A DNA stretch of 34,302 nt from a virus, in IMG/VR virus record IMGVR_UViG_3300026521_000082, positions 1 to 34,302 of that record. One strand, given 5' to 3'. The notes beneath the pieces are model-generated. The model had not been told where the DNA came from, ran no database searches, and worked only from the letters and a program-made list of their open reading frames with translations. The translations under genes were made by a program, and so were the position numbers. Shown here piece after piece: positions 7,675 through 16,627 of this stretch. The stretch's first letter is position 1; every line of letters starts with the position of its first letter.

Positions 7675-10473
7675 TTAAAACCATTCATCTATAGTTGTTG
7701 CCTTTTCTGTACTATAATTACAAGCATTCATCATTAATTGCATTGGACTAATGAAGAATTTTTCAAACATTTCATCATAATCAATATATCTTTTAATTCC
7801 TGTATTTTCAAGCATTTGAGAATCTAAGAATGCTATCACATTTTCATTGGTTGGATTTGGCATCTTTAAAAATAAATATTTGATTTTATCCTTTTCTGTA
7901 ATTGGTTGAAATCTTTCTAATAAATTATTTTTCTTTAAAATATTGTTATGAACAATACTTGCTCTTGAATTTACTGGGCATGCAATTCTTTTTCCAGATT
8001 CATTATATTTATAATATTTTCCATCATATTGATAGTCCAAACTACTAACACCACTAACTCTAGAAATATCTTCTATTGGTTGTTTAATAAATTCGTTTTT
8101 TGTGTTTTCGATAAAATCTTGGATATCAGATTCAGAACCATCAAAGAATATATCAAGTACCTTTTTAAGTTCTTTTCTACAAAATGCTGGAGTTGATGAT
8201 CTAATTGTATCTAATCCAGTAACAGCTATTTTAGGATTTTCAATTCTAATATCACCTTCATCATATATTACTCTCATAGCATATCTTTTTTTATCTGTAA
8301 ATAATGCTCTCACTGCTATTTTTTCTAGTTTAGCACCAATTACTGAAGGATTTTTTGAATTAAATTTATCTGCAAAAATTTCTGTAAATTCATCAACCCA
8401 AGCATCAATTTTTGATTGAGTGAAAACCAATATTATATTCAAGAATTTTTGTTTTTCTTCTAAATTTAAATCATTCCATTCACCAAAATTAAATTTTTCC
8501 TTTATTTTATTAATAACATCTTCTATCTTAACATATGCAGAATCCGTATCATTATAAATAATATAATTTTTTTGAATGTTATTTTTTAGATATAAATTTA
8601 ATCTATTATTGATATAATTTGAAAGGCCTCTAATATAAGTTCTACCACTTCCAGTAATAGATGCTGCAATATCTCTATTGAATAACACAAAATATTTATT
8701 ACTTAAAGCCCCATAAAGTGAGTTGATAGAAATTTTAAGTGCCATTTGATATGTATTCCAATATGATTTTTTAGATTCAGATAATTTAAATAATTTTTCT
8801 AAATTTTCATTATCATAATCACCAAAAGTAAATTTATGAATATCATCTATTTTTAATTCACCATTATCTATTTTTATTGAGATATCTAAATAATTAAGTT
8901 TATTGGGAAAATTAATATTTTTCTTTGATCTTTTTTTGATTTCAGAATCTAATTTTGTGTGTAAAACATTATATGTTAACATTTTACCTTTTGCAACCTT
9001 TCTTTCATTATAAATATTTAGAACAATTTCTGGCATAATTCCTAATTTAGAATTATCAAAAAATGCATTTGTTCCAAACGATACATTATGTTTTTTACAG
9101 ATTTTAGATATTTCTTTTAAATCATCAGAATCAAATAAAACATCATCTAAAAATTTGTCCTCATTTTCATCATAATGGTATTGATGTCTTAATTTAAGCA
9201 ATTCTGGGTGTAGATCATATTCTTCTATATATGTTTCCGCTGACATATTATGTGCAACAATTCCAAGTAGTGGATATTCAGAGTTTACATCAATAGAAGC
9301 AATCCACGAATGCAATCCACGTTGTGGTTCTGCAACATATCCACCAACAACACCTTTATCTAAAGTATGTTTTTCATCTTTAGGCATAATTAGATTTTTT
9401 TTCATAGCTAAATTTGTAAGAAACATACCCCACGGTTTAACTGTTCCAAAGGTGTCAGACATATTAATACCCATTTTATATGCCAAAATTTTAACTAATT
9501 CACACAATTTTAGTTTATCTTCTAAATTCTTTAAAATTAGTGTATCTTTTGCTGCATATGAGGTAAATTTATCAAAATCACCAAAATAAAAATCTTTAAT
9601 AGTATCATACTCTGAATAATCTATTTTTCCTGAGCCTTCACCTAATTCAACATATGCGATATGATCTAATCCATACTGTGTTTGAGTAACATATGTAAAT
9701 TCTTTGTAAGCCAACATCATATCTAAAAGTGTAATACCTTCCCAAAGATATTTTACATTTCCCATATAACTATCTTCTTTTACAACATTAATTGGACTTA
9801 ATCTTCTATAATTTAAATTATTAGTATTTTTTATTCTATTAGTTATATATGGTATATCAAAATTTTCACCATTCCACGTAGAAATCATTGTTGGTTTCAT
9901 ATGCTCAAGTAAAGATAAAAAACCACTTAACATATCATATTCAGATGCAAATTCTTTTATTACAACATCTGGATTTTCTCTTTTGAATTTTTCTGGATCA
10001 TTCAACGATCTACTTATAAAAACAATATTTTTATTGGTATAATTATCATAAATTTGAATATGAGTTATCGGCCACTCAGCTTTTTCGGGATCCGGAAAAC
10101 CACCTGAAGTGGCAATAGCCTCTATATCCAAAAACCATATTCTTTGGTTTAAATCTAATTTATTATCAAAATAATTTTCTCTTATAAAAGCATAATGGGG
10201 TGATTGTGTTCCATAAACTGATTTGCCAATAGTCTCACAGGTTCTTATATATTCGTTTCTTTCTTTTTCTGTATCGAAAGAAACACGGCGTAAATTAATA
10301 TTTTGGTCTAGGATGTACTTTAGGTCTGACTCTGTATTGATCTGCTCATATACCTCGTATATTGGATCAATTTTGCGTATGCTACATTCAAGTGTGTTTA
10401 TATCCCGCTCTCGAAGATAATAATTACCATTGTTTGATTTCCACACCTCTTCATATTGTGTTGTGTTTGACAC
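7675..10473 (-). CDS. 43: gp43 replicative DNA polymerase (family B)
   Basis: Replicative polymerase with 3'-5' proofreading; 932 residues (T4 gp43 898). Exonuclease motifs in order: Exo I FLDIEAIA (about residue 114), Exo II TWNGENFDIPY (about 200), Exo III SYAAKDTL (about 305). Polymerase motifs: A IDVNSEYPLLG (about 395), B KISINSLYGALSN (about 585), C YNDTDSAY (about 650). The C-terminal end matches the usual place for a clamp-binding tail. The start is GTG at 10473, five bases after AAGGAGGTAG; no nearer ATG is in frame. All catalytic residues are present and no intein is inserted, in contrast to uvsX. Confidence 0.97.
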   Translation of the reverse strand: MSNTTQYEEVWKSNNGNYYLRERDINTLECSIRKIDPIYEVYEQINTESDLKYILDQNINLRRVSFDTEKERNEYIRTCETIGKSVYGTQSPHYAFIRENYFDNKLDLNQRIWFLDIEAIATSGGFPDPEKAEWPITHIQIYDNYTNKNIVFISRSLNDPEKFKRENPDVVIKEFASEYDMLSGFLSLLEHMKPTMISTWNGENFDIPYITNRIKNTNNLNYRRLSPINVVKEDSYMGNVKYLWEGITLLDMMLAYKEFTYVTQTQYGLDHIAYVELGEGSGKIDYSEYDTIKDFYFGDFDKFTSYAAKDTLILKNLEDKLKLCELVKILAYKMGINMSDTFGTVKPWGMFLTNLAMKKNLIMPKDEKHTLDKGVVGGYVAEPQRGLHSWIASIDVNSEYPLLGIVAHNMSAETYIEEYDLHPELLKLRHQYHYDENEDKFLDDVLFDSDDLKEISKICKKHNVSFGTNAFFDNSKLGIMPEIVLNIYNERKVAKGKMLTYNVLHTKLDSEIKKRSKKNINFPNKLNYLDISIKIDNGELKIDDIHKFTFGDYDNENLEKLFKLSESKKSYWNTYQMALKISINSLYGALSNKYFVLFNRDIAASITGSGRTYIRGLSNYINNRLNLYLKNNIQKNYIIYNDTDSAYVKIEDVINKIKEKFNFGEWNDLNLEEKQKFLNIILVFTQSKIDAWVDEFTEIFADKFNSKNPSVIGAKLEKIAVRALFTDKKRYAMRVIYDEGDIRIENPKIAVTGLDTIRSSTPAFCRKELKKVLDIFFDGSESDIQDFIENTKNEFIKQPIEDISRVSGVSSLDYQYDGKYYKYNESGKRIACPVNSRASIVHNNILKKNNLLERFQPITEKDKIKYLFLKMPNPTNENVIAFLDSQMLENTGIKRYIDYDEMFEKFFISPMQLMMNACNYSTEKATTIDEWF

Positions 10474-10475
10474 AT

Positions 10476-10901
10476 CTACCTCCTTGGTTTCAAAATATCA
10501 ATAATTTTATGAATCAGCCCATAAACATCAGAATCATTAACTTTGAAAACATTTTTATCACCATTTTTATCAACATTTTTATCACTAATTTTATCACTAA
10601 TTTTATTATTAATTTTATTATTAATTTTATTATTAATATGTTCATCAAATAAAATGTTAATTTTAATATCGTATTGAGAAATTAAATCTTGCAGTTTTTT
10701 AATATTTTCATCAGAATACACACCATCTAATGATTGGTCTAAAATTACCTCTTTTAAATCTCTGGTGGTAAATGATAAAATATCATTTTTAATTACTTCA
10801 TTAAAAATAAAAAGAAAATATTCATTATAATTATTAAATTCATAATTATTATTTAACCGAGGTTTATATAACATTTTAACTCTTTTTATATCATTATTCA
10901 T
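10476..10901 (-). CDS. Hypothetical protein with Asn/Asp-Lys repeats, 141 residues
   Basis: Not recognised. The first 85 residues look globular (LYKPRLNNNYEFNNYNEYFL, then TRDLKEVILDQS). Residues about 88-117 are a degenerate repeat of four-residue units (NNKI, SDKI, DKNV, DKNG) encoded by 12-nt tandem repeats at about 10555..10640. A short conserved-looking tail (DSDVYGLIHKIIDILKP) follows. It ends two bases before the gp43 start, so its translation may set up the polymerase start. Confidence 0.65.
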   Translation of the reverse strand: MNNDIKRVKMLYKPRLNNNYEFNNYNEYFLFIFNEVIKNDILSFTTRDLKEVILDQSLDGVYSDENIKKLQDLISQYDIKINILFDEHINNKINNKINNKISDKISDKNVDKNGDKNVFKVNDSDVYGLIHKIIDILKPRR

Positions 10902-10918
10902 ATATTATCCTTTATAAT

Positions 10919-11254
10919 TCATCGAATATTGTGAAATTGAATATAATCTTTTATATTCATTTCAATTTCACAATATTCTTTTTTGATTACTATTATACCA
11001 TTTTCAGTTATATTTTCCAATGTGTCATTATCTATATTTTTCAAATACTGATATAATGAATCAACACTCTTCCAATTTTTCTTCTGACCGTTTTCTACAA
11101 ATACATCATTTAAATCTAAATATAAATTTTTATTATTTTTAATATAAGCATCAAACCTTTTTTGATTATAAAGATTTGACATCGAACCTTCATCTGGAAT
11201 AATACCATAAACTCCATTATCAAACTTTTCTTTAATTGATTTAAATAGTTTCAT
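10919..11254 (-). CDS. Hypothetical protein, 111 residues
   Basis: Not recognised. It begins MKLFKSIKEKFDNGVYGIIP and ends in alternating strands (NGIIVIKKEYCEIEMNIKDY). It has one cysteine and no motifs. It is the first gene after the promoter-like box at 11279..11274; ATG at 11254 follows AAAGGATAAA. Confidence 0.65.
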   Translation of the reverse strand: MKLFKSIKEKFDNGVYGIIPDEGSMSNLYNQKRFDAYIKNNKNLYLDLNDVFVENGQKKNWKSVDSLYQYLKNIDNDTLENITENGIIVIKKEYCEIEMNIKDYIQFHNIR

Positions 11255-11273
11255 TTTTATCCTTTATAAATAT

Positions 11274-11305
11274 ATTATATGATAAAAAGAATTAAATTTA
11301 CATTA
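11274..11305 (-). promoter_or_regulatory. Promoter-like element, -10 TATAAT
   Basis: Minus strand AATGTAAATTTAATTC, T-rich spacer ending TTTTATCA, then TATAAT (11279..11274). The T-rich stretch just before the -10 box recalls the sigma-70 promoters of Campylobacter, which lack a -35 box. Confidence 0.5.
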
Positions 11306-11318
11306 AAATATAAAATAT

Positions 11319-11579
11319 TTATTTTTTAGATTTATTTTTTAATACTAGCATTCCATCTTTTAATATAATTTTATTATTAAGAATTTCTTTTTCACATTTA
11401 TTTATATTACTCCAATAAAATGATTCAAAATTATAATTCAATTCTTGTGCTGCACCACATTCCTCACATATCCGGTATGCTTCATTATAATCTAAACAGA
11501 CTTCCCCGAGGAATTTTCTTTCAAATTCCTCATAGATATATTTCCATTTATGTAATATATGTATGTTAAATATATACAT
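11319..11579 (-). CDS. Hypothetical protein with a CxxC pair, 86 residues
   Basis: Not recognised. A CEECG knuckle (about residues 37-41) and two further cysteines could form a metal site. The ATG follows four bases after the upstream gene's stop and has only a weak ribosome binding site, so reinitiation is likely. Confidence 0.6.
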   Translation of the reverse strand: MYIFNIHILHKWKYIYEEFERKFLGEVCLDYNEAYRICEECGAAQELNYNFESFYWSNINKCEKEILNNKIILKDGMLVLKNKSKK

Positions 11580-11582
11580 TTT

Positions 11583-11999
11583 TTATCTTATTGCAATAAA
11601 AATATATTTATTGTTTTTGTAATTTGGATTGAGATTTTGGTATAATAGGAAAAAATCCATTAACATCTTAATATTATCTATTTTCCAATTATCATCTAAT
11701 AATGTTAAAACATCCATTTCCATCATTTCATCAGCAGAATAATCACTTTCTTCTGTGGTTGTTAGATTTTCCTTTTGTTGTGGTGTTAATAAAGAATATA
11801 TATTATTATTCATAAAAATTATAATATGTTTGTTCATAATATGTTTATATTTTTTTATTAATTCATCATCAATATCAGATTTGGAAATATTTATTGCAAA
11901 TTCTTCATCATTGATAACATCCTGACATATAACGTTATCAAATGGTTTTTTGATTTTTGGTTCTTGTTTTTTTTGGGTTTTTATGTTTTTTTGGTTCAT
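11583..11999 (-). CDS. Hypothetical protein, 138 residues
   Basis: Not recognised. The basic N-terminus (KTQKKQEPKIKKP) is probably disordered. The body is acidic with a Thr/Glu-rich segment (TTTEESDYSADEMMEMD) and a hydrophobic C-terminal helix. It overlaps the end of folE (ATGA overlap at 11996..11999), so it is translationally coupled to folE. Confidence 0.65.
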   Translation of the reverse strand: MNQKNIKTQKKQEPKIKKPFDNVICQDVINDEEFAINISKSDIDDELIKKYKHIMNKHIIIFMNNNIYSLLTPQQKENLTTTEESDYSADEMMEMDVLTLLDDNWKIDNIKMLMDFFLLYQNLNPNYKNNKYIFIAIR

Positions 12000-12841
12000 A
12001 ATTGGATAGCCTGTTCAACAATTTTTCTCATTTCCGGATCTTCAAATTTACCACCCCATTCAAATGATGTAAAACCACCATCGGATGTGTTAGCACCTCT
12101 AGTTGCCTCACATGTATGCACAACATTATATAATCCAACAAAAACAGATTTTGTTTGTGCTGATTTTGAAATTCTGTCATAGATGGCATATGTTAAATCT
12201 TCTTGCAGCCATCCTCTTTGGCTGAGTTGACGCACAACTCTTGGGAGTTTTGAAATACCAAGAACTATATCCTCTGGGATATATGCAACAACTATTTTTG
12301 AATTAGATTTAAGTTTAGAAGAAAATGGTAAAAAGTGATGACTACATACTGCATTTAAATCCATCATTTTAATAATTGGTTTTCCCTGCTCTTTTGTTGT
12401 TGCTGGAAAACTTGCCAACCTAACTTCTTTTGCCCATCTACCACCAAGCAATTCTGTATCATCATTGGTATTTGCTCCACACCATACCTTTGATATTCTA
12501 CCAGGAGTTCCAATATTACCACATTCTAAATCTTCAATAACATTTGGATCATTCATATCTACTTTCATAGCTTTAAATGCTTTGGTAATATAAAATTGTG
12601 TAATCAGTCTCATCAGATAATGGACATTATCTGGAATAATCTCTTGATTGGTTGATGTTTGATTAGTTGATGTTTGATTAACTTCAAATACATTTTCATT
12701 TATTTTAAAATCTTTTAAATTTAAATAATCTTCAATTGCAAAATTTAATGGGTAATTGCTAAATTTTGCAATATATCTTTCTTCTACATACTTTCTTAAT
12801 GGAGTTTCATTCATCAGTTCGTATTTAATTTGTTCTTTCAT
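11996..12841 (-). CDS. folE: GTP cyclohydrolase I (FolE type), first step of deazaguanine synthesis
   Basis: Converts GTP to 7,8-dihydroneopterin triphosphate, the entry to folate and to 7-deazaguanine synthesis; with QueD, QueE, QueC and DpdA nearby the second role is likely. Visible: zinc-binding CSHHFLPF (about residue 171), substrate-site VLGISKLPRVV (about 206), the loop QRGWLQEDLT, and the second zinc cysteine in HTCEATRG (about 258). It is longer than bacterial FolE (281 against about 220 residues), with an extended N-terminal region that contains a small Thr-Ser-Asn-Gln duplication. ATG at 12841 follows AAGGAAGAT; a promoter-like box lies upstream at 12880..12875. Confidence 0.92.
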   Translation of the reverse strand: MKEQIKYELMNETPLRKYVEERYIAKFSNYPLNFAIEDYLNLKDFKINENVFEVNQTSTNQTSTNQEIIPDNVHYLMRLITQFYITKAFKAMKVDMNDPNVIEDLECGNIGTPGRISKVWCGANTNDDTELLGGRWAKEVRLASFPATTKEQGKPIIKMMDLNAVCSHHFLPFSSKLKSNSKIVVAYIPEDIVLGISKLPRVVRQLSQRGWLQEDLTYAIYDRISKSAQTKSVFVGLYNVVHTCEATRGANTSDGGFTSFEWGGKFEDPEMRKIVEQAIQL

Positions 12842-12874
12842 TTATCTTCCTTGCTAATTAGATTTTTATTAGTT

Positions 12875-12908
12875 ATTATATGATAAAAAATCTAAATATA
12901 ACCTGAAT
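12875..12908 (-). promoter_or_regulatory. Promoter-like element before folE
   Basis: Minus strand has a T-rich tract ending TTTTTTATCA directly before TATAAT (12880..12875). The -10 box sits in the loop of an inverted repeat, TTAGATTTTT against AAAAATCTAA. Confidence 0.45.
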
Positions 12909-12928
12909 ATAATAATATAATTATTAAC

Positions 12929-13540
12929 CTATTTATATCTTTCATCTACAGAATTTAATATTTTTTCTATCACTTCTTCTGGTGGAGTCCAATTAGAGCC
13001 TTTTCTTTGTTTTCCGTGCTCATCCACATCTCCAGGTTTTTTAGAATGATTTTTGTTCATTACTGCTGCTCGAGCTAAATTAATTTCATCTTTGGTCATT
13101 CCAATTTTTCCTCTTCCACCAACACCAAAAATTTCTATATCAGTTATTAAATCAACATAATCAACTTTACTAAATTTTGGTTTTAGAAATATTTTCATAA
13201 TAAATCTTGCTGCATCATCATGATTTTTTATTTTTTTATATTCATTTAATACATTTTCATAATTTTTAATTTCACTTTCTGATAATCTTTCCCTTTGTTC
13301 AAGTGATGCATTAATACCTTTAATAAAATAATTTAACAAATCCTCCCAAAATATGCTTTCTAAAACTTCACTCATAATATAACCCATATCCTTTTCCAGG
13401 TCAAATGATGGTTTATCTTTGATAAAATTTCTTTCCTTATTCCAATTCAATACATCTGTATCAAAATCATAATTATTAATATCAATTTTTAGATTGTTGT
13501 TTTCGTTGTTTTCTTTGTTTTCTTTGTTTTCTTTACCCAT
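12929..13540 (-). CDS. Hypothetical protein, 203 residues
   Basis: Not recognised. It starts with a Lys/Glu/Asn tract (a 9-nt repeat encoding KEN) and then has a globular region with a helical segment and a conserved-looking glycine-rich stretch, IFGVGGRGKIGMTKDEIN (about residues 137-154), and a basic stretch before the C-terminus (KNHSKKPGDVDEHGKQRKG). It overlaps the end of the dNMP kinase gene (ATGGGTAA), so the two are coupled. A nucleotide-metabolism role would be a guess from position alone. Confidence 0.65.
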   Translation of the reverse strand: MGKENKENKENNENNNLKIDINNYDFDTDVLNWNKERNFIKDKPSFDLEKDMGYIMSEVLESIFWEDLLNYFIKGINASLEQRERLSESEIKNYENVLNEYKKIKNHDDAARFIMKIFLKPKFSKVDYVDLITDIEIFGVGGRGKIGMTKDEINLARAAVMNKNHSKKPGDVDEHGKQRKGSNWTPPEEVIEKILNSVDERYK

Positions 13541-14150
13541 TTATACTCTCCATAAATTTATCTATTTCTTCAAATAATGTTTTATCTTTATTATTTTTTA
13601 TATAATAATCAAAGTTAAAATTATTCAACTCTGTTTCAGAATCGTGATTATCATCTTGAATATTTTGGTGTTCGTCTAATATTCTTAAAGTAATAATTCT
13701 AAATCCATGAAATTCTAACAATTTTAATGTAGAATATTCAATATTAAATCTAAAATCTGGTATAACAAAATATTCAGTATTTTCTTTAATAATATTTTCT
13801 GACATTAAATTTGCCCATACATCATCACCAAACCATTTTTTAATAGCTTCAGTACCAAATCTTTGTAATATTATTCTCATATTTGTTTGTTTTGGTAGAT
13901 TTGTTTGTTTTGGTAGATTTGTTTGTTTTGGTAGATTTGGTGGGGTTGATGGATCACCAATAGTGATAGGTGTAAGATTGTTTTTTAACTCATTTACATC
14001 ATTAATTGTAATTTCAAAAATTTCTGAAATCATATCTTTCATTGGATGGGCAAAGGAATACACCTTTGCCCCATAAGTATTTTTAATATATTCCGCGGTA
14101 TAATCCTTTCCAGATCTTTTATAACCACCTATTAATATTACTGTTTTCAT
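13533..14150 (-). CDS. Deoxynucleoside monophosphate kinase-like protein
   Basis: Likely phosphorylates dNMPs released from host DNA or made de novo, in the manner of T4 gp1. It has a P-loop GGYKRSGKD (about residues 8-16), then SFAHPMKDMI, and RFGTEAIKKWFGDDVWA (about 102-118), a signature of the phage dNMP kinase group. An 18-nt tandem repeat encodes three copies of NLPKQT (about residues 72-90), placed between two conserved segments where it probably forms a surface loop. ATG at 14150 follows AAAGGGTTAA. It is cotranscribed with dut and the que genes. Substrate range, including whether a deazaguanine nucleotide is accepted, cannot be read from the sequence. Confidence 0.8.
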   Translation of the reverse strand: MKTVILIGGYKRSGKDYTAEYIKNTYGAKVYSFAHPMKDMISEIFEITINDVNELKNNLTPITIGDPSTPPNLPKQTNLPKQTNLPKQTNMRIILQRFGTEAIKKWFGDDVWANLMSENIIKENTEYFVIPDFRFNIEYSTLKLLEFHGFRIITLRILDEHQNIQDDNHDSETELNNFNFDYYIKNNKDKTLFEEIDKFMESING

Positions 14151-14197
14151 TTTAACCCTTTAACTTTTTAAATTGTTTAGTGTTTAGTGTTTATTGT

Positions 14198-14671
14198 TTA
14201 TACACCGGTGCTCCCAAAACCACCTTCACCACGGTCAGTATTTTTTTCATTTTCAAATTCTTCTTCAGATAAGGTTTTAAAATATACCCTCGGAATTTCT
14301 TCCAGAATTGCTTGAGCTATTTTACTATATTGTTTTGTTGGTAATTCATCAATATATTGTCTTCTAGCTCTTAATTTGATTACAATTTCACCTCTATAAT
14401 CACTATCTATAATTCCTGTACTATTTACTAATTCGACCTGATATTTAAAACCTAGTCCAGATCTTGGATAAATTTTTAAAACGTAATTATCTTCAAATGA
14501 TGTATATAATCCTGTTTTAACAGTTGCTATACAAAAGTCCCCATAAATTTCCCATTTGAAATCTTCTTTAGCTTCTATATCAAATGCTGCACTTCCCGGA
14601 GTTCCATATTTTGGTGTTCTTCCGGTTTCTGAATACAATTTAATTACTACATTTTTTCTAAACTCTGCCAT
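14198..14671 (-). CDS. dut: dUTPase
   Basis: Trimeric deoxyuridine triphosphatase that keeps uracil out of phage DNA and supplies dUMP. All five motifs are visible in 157 residues: I AAFDIEA (about 28), II PRSGLG (about 69), III GIIDSDYRGEI (about 87), IV weaker around KQYSKIAQAIL (about 114), and V RGEGGFGSTG at the C-terminus. ATG at 14671 directly abuts the queE stop, with GGAG within the queE end. Confidence 0.93.
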   Translation of the reverse strand: MAEFRKNVVIKLYSETGRTPKYGTPGSAAFDIEAKEDFKWEIYGDFCIATVKTGLYTSFEDNYVLKIYPRSGLGFKYQVELVNSTGIIDSDYRGEIVIKLRARRQYIDELPTKQYSKIAQAILEEIPRVYFKTLSEEEFENEKNTDRGEGGFGSTGV

Positions 14672-15469
14672 CTAAACTCCTCGTTTTGCGTCATGCACTC
14701 TAATATGTAATCTATCACTATATCTCATAGAATGTTTTGCAGCAAATTCATATACATCATAAGCATTATCAGCAACCTCTTTAGATGTTTCGCCTTTTGG
14801 CATTACATATACAATACCATATGTTGGCACCTGATCTAAAAATTCATATATTTCATCAGCTTCATTTTGCAATGATTCTCTTGATAGCACAAATTTGAAA
14901 TGACTCTGTTTTGTGTTTTTTAAGTAATTGTTAGCAACTTGTGGTTTCCATCTTTTATTTTTAGGCTCACCTGATGCCGACATTTTTACTGACATACTAA
15001 AAATAACATTTCTATAAATCGGATATTTATCAAAATCTATATCAATTGTTGCATTAGTTTCAACTAATATCCTAAAACCTCTTGAATAAAAATATTCAAT
15101 AGTTTGAATCATAACTTCTTCTTTGTGTTGTAAAAGTGGTTCACCACCAGTAAATATAATAAGTGGTAATTCAGCATTACCACTTCCAAGAACCTCTTCA
15201 GGTGGTAAAACTTTTTTAATATCTACAACTAAATCCATATAATTTTCATATTTAGACCATGTATGTTTCCAATGTTTAGCATTTACAGCGTGTATAGAAT
15301 CACACCCAGTAATAACTGTTTCACCATCTAATGCACTAACTAATGTACACCCAAAACCAGAACAGGTTAAATTACAACCACCTGTTCTAACAAAAATAGA
15401 AGGGGTGCCCATTTCTAGACCTTCCCCTTGTACAGCATTTCCAAAAATTTCATCTACAAACAAACTCAT
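14672..15469 (-). CDS. queE: QueE, 7-carboxy-7-deazaguanine synthase (radical SAM)
   Basis: Radical SAM enzyme that contracts 6-carboxytetrahydropterin to 7-carboxy-7-deazaguanine (CDG). From ATG at 15469 the protein is 265 residues; I reject the longer in-frame start at 15538 because GGAGG lies immediately before this ATG and the longer form would overlap queD by 68 bases. The N-terminus EIFGNAVQGEGLEMGTPSIF is typical of QueE. The cluster-binding cysteines are unusual: C32 and C36 (CNLTC) are followed by C41 and by C56 in CDSIHAV, so the third ligand is probably C56 after an inserted loop. SAM-binding GGEP appears in FTGGEPLLQ (about residue 108). It follows queD by one base. Confidence 0.92.
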   Translation of the reverse strand: MSLFVDEIFGNAVQGEGLEMGTPSIFVRTGGCNLTCSGFGCTLVSALDGETVITGCDSIHAVNAKHWKHTWSKYENYMDLVVDIKKVLPPEEVLGSGNAELPLIIFTGGEPLLQHKEEVMIQTIEYFYSRGFRILVETNATIDIDFDKYPIYRNVIFSMSVKMSASGEPKNKRWKPQVANNYLKNTKQSHFKFVLSRESLQNEADEIYEFLDQVPTYGIVYVMPKGETSKEVADNAYDVYEFAAKHSMRYSDRLHIRVHDAKRGV

Positions 15470-15470
15470 A

Positions 15471-16073
15471 TTAAGCCTCCACTCTACAATGTGATTTTGG
15501 AGTTTCCCAATATTCCACTGCTTTAACTTTAACGCCACTTAGTGGTTTCATTTTATTAATTACAATTTCTAATATCCACGCTGTCAAATTTTCAGATGTT
15601 GGAACAAAATCAACAAAGACTGCACCCTCATATTTTTCAAATATTGCAATCGATTCATTATTTTTAATTAACCCACCATCTTCTAATTCTTCTAAACGTC
15701 TTTTAATTTCATTCAAATTTGGAACATAAAAACCTTCATCCATTTTATAAACATATTCTAAATCTTCACACATTGGAAATTCTGATGCAAAAAGAGGATC
15801 TTCAACATCCATAATAAATTTATGATCTAATGTATCATCTAAAAAATTCTTAAACCATCCCAACATTTTAAAATCTACTACCATACCATTTTCTTTAATA
15901 TTAGTATTATTATTAGTAGCTTCTAAAAATATTTTAACGGTTCCTTGATGTCCGTGCATGTGTCTACAAGCAAGGCAATTATTGCCATTTTCAGTAAAAT
16001 TTGTATCTAATCTTTGATTATGGACTCTATGTCCATAACAGAAGTCGAATTGTTTATCTATAACGTATGTCAT
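15471..16073 (-). CDS. queD: QueD, 6-carboxytetrahydropterin synthase
   Basis: Turns 7,8-dihydroneopterin triphosphate (from FolE) into 6-carboxytetrahydropterin for QueE. Visible: first zinc histidine in CYGHRVH (about residues 12-18), the Cys and zinc histidines in CRHMHGHQ (about 37-44), the VDF motif (about 66), and LDHKF (about 82). An inserted acidic segment of roughly 50 residues lies after LDHKFIMDVEDP, making the protein longer (200) than the usual 120-150. Its ATG overlaps the TAA of the repeat-rich gene upstream (TAATG) and its end carries the queE ribosome binding site, so the order queD-queE is coupled. Confidence 0.92.
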   Translation of the reverse strand: MTYVIDKQFDFCYGHRVHNQRLDTNFTENGNNCLACRHMHGHQGTVKIFLEATNNNTNIKENGMVVDFKMLGWFKNFLDDTLDHKFIMDVEDPLFASEFPMCEDLEYVYKMDEGFYVPNLNEIKRRLEELEDGGLIKNNESIAIFEKYEGAVFVDFVPTSENLTAWILEIVINKMKPLSGVKVKAVEYWETPKSHCRVEA

Positions 16074-16552
16074 TATTTTTCTCCATTTGCATTTAGTGGT
16101 TGTGTTTGTTGCGAAGATTCTAAGTCCAATTTCGCTTGTCTTTGATTAATATCTGCTGGATTGTAATCACTTAAACCAAATATCCAAGAATTTAAATCAT
16201 TCCAATCTTTTTTAGTAAAACCTTCATATCTTGCTTTCTGTTCTTGTTTAATCCTAATCTGTTTATTAAAACATTTCATATCAACTGAAGCAAATGCATC
16301 AACATGACTTTTCCCACCAGCTTTTTTTGCTTTTTCATCACCTTTATCTCTAATGTCAGCAAAGATCTCCGGAACAATTTCATCATTTAATTCATCATTT
16401 AATTCATCATTTAATTCATCATTTAATTCATCATTTAATTCTATGTTTTCTACATTTTCTTTGTTTTCTATGTTTTCTATGTTTTCTATGTTTTCTACAT
16501 TTTCTTTGTTTTCTATGTTTTCTATGTTTTCTATGTTTTCCATTTTTTCCAT
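16073..16552 (-). CDS. Repeat-rich hypothetical protein, 159 residues
   Basis: Not recognised. The first 60 residues are low-complexity: two long copies built from ENI, ENK and ENV triplets, then five copies of ELND encoded by 12-nt repeats. The rest looks folded, with VDAFASVDMKCFNKQIRIK and an aromatic segment KKDWNDLNSWIFGLSDYNP. The acidic repeat would be disordered or coiled coil. ATG at 16552 follows AAAGGAAAG. Its place between the amidotransferase and queD may be incidental. Confidence 0.65.
   Translation of the reverse strand: MEKMENIENIENIENKENVENIENIENIENKENVENIELNDELNDELNDELNDELNDEIVPEIFADIRDKGDEKAKKAGGKSHVDAFASVDMKCFNKQIRIKQEQKARYEGFTKKDWNDLNSWIFGLSDYNPADINQRQAKLDLESSQQTQPLNANGEK
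16381..16548. repeat. In-frame tandem repeats (12-nt and 9-nt units)
   Basis: Five copies of a 12-nt unit (TCATTTAATTCA) are followed by many copies of a 9-nt unit (TTTTCTATG and variants). All units keep the minus-strand reading frame. Confidence 0.85.
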
Positions 16553-16627
16553 TTTTTCTTTCCTTTTTTGGGTTTATAGTTAGGTGTTTAAATACCACAT
16601 TTGATTAATTGGAATTACAGTTTTAAA

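Noticed and set aside
8102-8419. Plus-strand reading frame inside the DNA polymerase gene
   Set aside because: Lies opposite an intact, motif-rich coding sequence and has no ribosome binding site or recognisable product.
7675-10473. Intein or split in gp43, gp41, Dda or UvsW
   Set aside because: All motifs are in order at normal spacing and the lengths fit the T4 homologues.
14672-15538. Longer queE start at 15538
   Set aside because: It would overlap queD by 68 bases; ATG at 15469 has GGAGG directly upstream and starts the conserved QueE sequence.
16381-16548. CRISPR-like array
   Set aside because: Units are 9-12 nt, contiguous, in frame and without spacers.
16353-16583. Plus-strand Ser/Phe-rich reading frame
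   Set aside because: It is the antisense of the minus-strand tandem repeats; the repeat makes all frames open.
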